6,143 bases of DNA from the NCBI GenBank assembly GCA_031264785.1, contig JAISDN010000026.1, forward strand, positions 1-6,143, in the 5' to 3' direction. Below are positions 4,323 to 6,143 of this stretch, one piece after another (positions within the stretch are counted from its first letter, which is position 1; every line of letters starts with the position of its first letter). A program made the position numbers and the translations under genes. The DNA is from Candidatus Nomurabacteria bacterium. GTDB taxonomy: Bacteria; Patescibacteriota; Saccharimonadia; Saccharimonadales; Saccharimonadaceae. The notes under the pieces are model-generated. The model did not search any database. It saw nothing but the letters and a program-made list of their open reading frames with translations, and was not told the origin of the DNA.

Positions 4323-6143
4323 TGGCACTTTTTTCTAAACAACCATCCGGCGACGCTCTGGCATCGCAGCGCGCCAGCGAAGCGGCGGCCGTCAACGCAG
4401 CCTTCCAAAAAGGCGTCACCACTCTGCGCGATATCATCGCACCCAGCAGCTTAGAATTCCACGTCGGCTATTTCCGCTTGGGCACAAAATACGCTCGCAC
4501 TTTATACGTCTACGGCTATCCCAACAGCCTCTACACCGGCTGGCTCAGCCCAATTATCAATATGGATGAGGTTTTGGACGTTTCGATGTTTATTTACCCA
4601 GTCGATTCGCAAATCGTGCTAAATAACTTGCGTAAAAAAGTTACTCAACTGGAAGCGTCTATGCAAATCAATTCCGAGCAAGGCCGAGTGCGCGACCCAA
4701 GCAGCGAAGCGGCTTATCGCGACGCCGAAGAATTGCGCGACGAAATCACCACCGGTCAGGAAAAGTTTTTCCGGTTTGGTCTATATGTCACGATTTATTC
4801 CGATTCGCTGGACGAGCTAAACTTTGTCCAACACAAACTAGAATCCGAACTTGGCCACCAAATGGTTCTAACCAAAGTTGCCTCGTCCCAACAAGAGCAG
4901 GGAATGAACAGCACCGTGCCGCAAGCCAGCGACCAACTGCAAATCCGGCGCAATATGAACACTTCGGCGCTGTCGACTTCGTTTCCATTCACTAGCGCCG
5001 ACCTAACCCAAGACAACGGCATTCTCTACGGCGTCAACCTGCACAACAACGGTTTAGTGATTTTCGATCGCTGGAGTTTAGAAAACGCTAACTTGGTAGT
5101 CTTCGCCAAATCCGGCGCCGGTAAGTCTTTCACTGTCAAATTGGAAGCCCTGCGCACTATGATGCTCGGCACCGAAGTCCTAATCATCGACCCAGAAAAC
5201 GAGTACCAACGGCTCTGCGAAGCTGTCGGCGGCTCGTATATTCGGCTCAGCCTCAACTCCGACACCCGCATCAACCCCTTCGACCTGCCGCGCGTCACCG
5301 ACAGCGACGACCCTTCGGCCGACATTTTGAAGACCAATCTTATAACCCTGCACGGCCTGTTCCGCCAAATGCTCGGCAACGTCCAAATCGCCGACAGCGG
5401 TGCGACCATCACCACCTTAACCCAAGAGGAAGAAGCCGACCTCGATCAAGGCCTGATCGATACTTACGCCCGAGCTGGCATCACCTCCGACCCGTCGACC
5501 CACAACAATCAGCCGCCGGTCATCGCCGACCTTTACGACACAATGGTCCATATGGGCGGCACCGGCCCGAGCTTGGCTCAGCGGCTGCGGAAATACACCA
5601 CCGGCACTTTTGCTGGCATTTTCTCCCAGCAGAGCAATGTCGACATCAATAACCCAATGGTAGTCTTCAACATCCGCGACCTAGAAGAAGAACTGCGGCC
5701 GGTAGCGATGTATATTGTGCTGGCTCACATCTGGAATATTGTCCGGATGCGCAACCATCGCCGAATGCTAATCGTCGACGAAGCTTGGCAGCTAATGAAA
5801 TATGAAGACGCCGCCAACTTTATGTTTTCCATCGCCAAACGAGCTCGCAAATACAATCTCGGCCTAACCACTGTCACCCAAGACGTCGGCGACTTTATGG
5901 GCAGCCCAATGGGCAAAGCCATCGTGGCCAACGCCAGTATGCACTTCTTTATGAAACAAGCCACCAGCGCGGTCGACACACTGGCCGAATTATTCAAACT
6001 AACCGACAGCGAAAGAAAAATGCTAGTCGGCTTCCAGCGCGGCCGCGGCCTATTCTTCGCCGGCCAAAGCCACGTGGCAATAGACGTCATCGCTAGCGCC
6101 ACCGAAACCCGCCTCGCCTCCACCGATCCAGATGAACGGCAAT
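4322..6143 (+). CDS. VirB4/TraC-family T4SS ATPase (3' end beyond window)
   Basis: 607 codons are seen and the frame is still open at the window edge; the family size suggests the end is near. Residues 1-240 resemble the VirB4 N-terminal region (FYRLGTKYARTLYVYGYP... near 50). The motor domain follows: Walker A AKSGAGKS (262-269, K268), IIDPENEY (288-295), INPFDL (317-322), Walker B MLIVDEAWQLM (D486, E487), and TVTQDVGDF with Q520, a position used for gamma-phosphate sensing in this ATPase group. VirB4-type proteins are hexameric cytoplasmic ATPases that energise assembly of, and transport through, type IV secretion channels. The first Walker A position is Ala rather than Gly. No signal peptide or transmembrane helix is evident. 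AGGAGG and the TAATG overlap couple it to the preceding gene, and the PrgI-family gene upstream gives it a membrane partner. The family is certain; conjugation, secretion or DNA uptake cannot be told apart from this sequence. Confidence 0.93.
   Translation, partial: MALFSKQPSGDALASQRASEAAAVNAAFQKGVTTLRDIIAPSSLEFHVGYFRLGTKYARTLYVYGYPNSLYTGWLSPIINMDEVLDVSMFIYPVDSQIVLNNLRKKVTQLEASMQINSEQGRVRDPSSEAAYRDAEELRDEITTGQEKFFRFGLYVTIYSDSLDELNFVQHKLESELGHQMVLTKVASSQQEQGMNSTVPQASDQLQIRRNMNTSALSTSFPFTSADLTQDNGILYGVNLHNNGLVIFDRWSLENANLVVFAKSGAGKSFTVKLEALRTMMLGTEVLIIDPENEYQRLCEAVGGSYIRLSLNSDTRINPFDLPRVTDSDDPSADILKTNLITLHGLFRQMLGNVQIADSGATITTLTQEEEADLDQGLIDTYARAGITSDPSTHNNQPPVIADLYDTMVHMGGTGPSLAQRLRKYTTGTFAGIFSQQSNVDINNPMVVFNIRDLEEELRPVAMYIVLAHIWNIVRMRNHRRMLIVDEAWQLMKYEDAANFMFSIAKRARKYNLGLTTVTQDVGDFMGSPMGKAIVANASMHFFMKQATSAVDTLAELFKLTDSERKMLVGFQRGRGLFFAGQSHVAIDVIASATETRLASTDPDERQ

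Noticed and set aside
5026..5415. Minus-strand open frame opposite the ATPase motor domain
   Set aside because: It lies fully inside the VirB4-like gene, opposite the Walker A region, has no ribosome binding site and resembles no family. It is a shadow of a C-rich gene, as is the frame at 5725-6123.

Overview
The window most likely comes from a Candidate Phyla Radiation (Patescibacteria) bacterium, with Candidatus Saccharibacteria (TM7) the best guess. Three things point there: a PrgI-family / TraC-like / VirB4-like gene series, a 140-residue single-pass membrane protein of a type I associate with these genomes, and a surface or fibre-like protein with an NGEMYYNT...FRCY...W.NC motif. Placement is from remembered protein resemblance, not from a search. 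Roughly 1,900 codons are read here with no in-frame TGA, and stops are TAA or TAG. This fits the standard bacterial code and argues against the UGA=Gly lineages (Absconditabacteria, Gracilibacteria).

Layout. Positions 1-584 (+) hold the 3' part of a secreted or fibre-like protein. A consensus extended -10 promoter follows immediately, then a membrane-anchored protein at 617-1039 (+). That gene collides tail to tail, sharing 4 bases, with a divergent PlsC-like acyltransferase at 1036-2178 (-), which carries a run of nine G inside its coding sequence. Two class II serine tRNA genes lie back to back: tRNA-Ser(GCU) at 2220-2312 (-) and tRNA-Ser(UGA) at 2442-2529 (+). Both encode CCA, and they are driven by divergent extended -10 promoters between them. 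The acyltransferase has no obvious promoter of its own and probably lies downstream of tRNA-Ser(GCU) in one transcript. The plus-strand tRNA ends in a clear intrinsic terminator (2529-2556).

The right half (2586 to the window end) is a co-directional type IV secretion / conjugation-like operon. It encodes a PrgI-family inner-membrane protein, a Pro/Gln-rich protein with a TraC/VirB4-N-like domain, and a VirB4/TraC-family AAA+ ATPase. The ATPase gene is still open at position 6143; it is the largest gene in the window. The operon promoter is a perfect TGnTATAAT whose predicted start of transcription falls on the PrgI ATG, so the first mRNA is probably leaderless. The last two genes overlap by one base (TAATG) behind a perfect AGGAGG. 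Together these would form the cytoplasmic motor and inner-membrane base of a T4SS-like envelope machine; its substrate is not shown by this sequence.

A recurring theme is the promoter grammar: five TGnTAWAAT elements sit in front of transcription units, mostly without a convincing -35.
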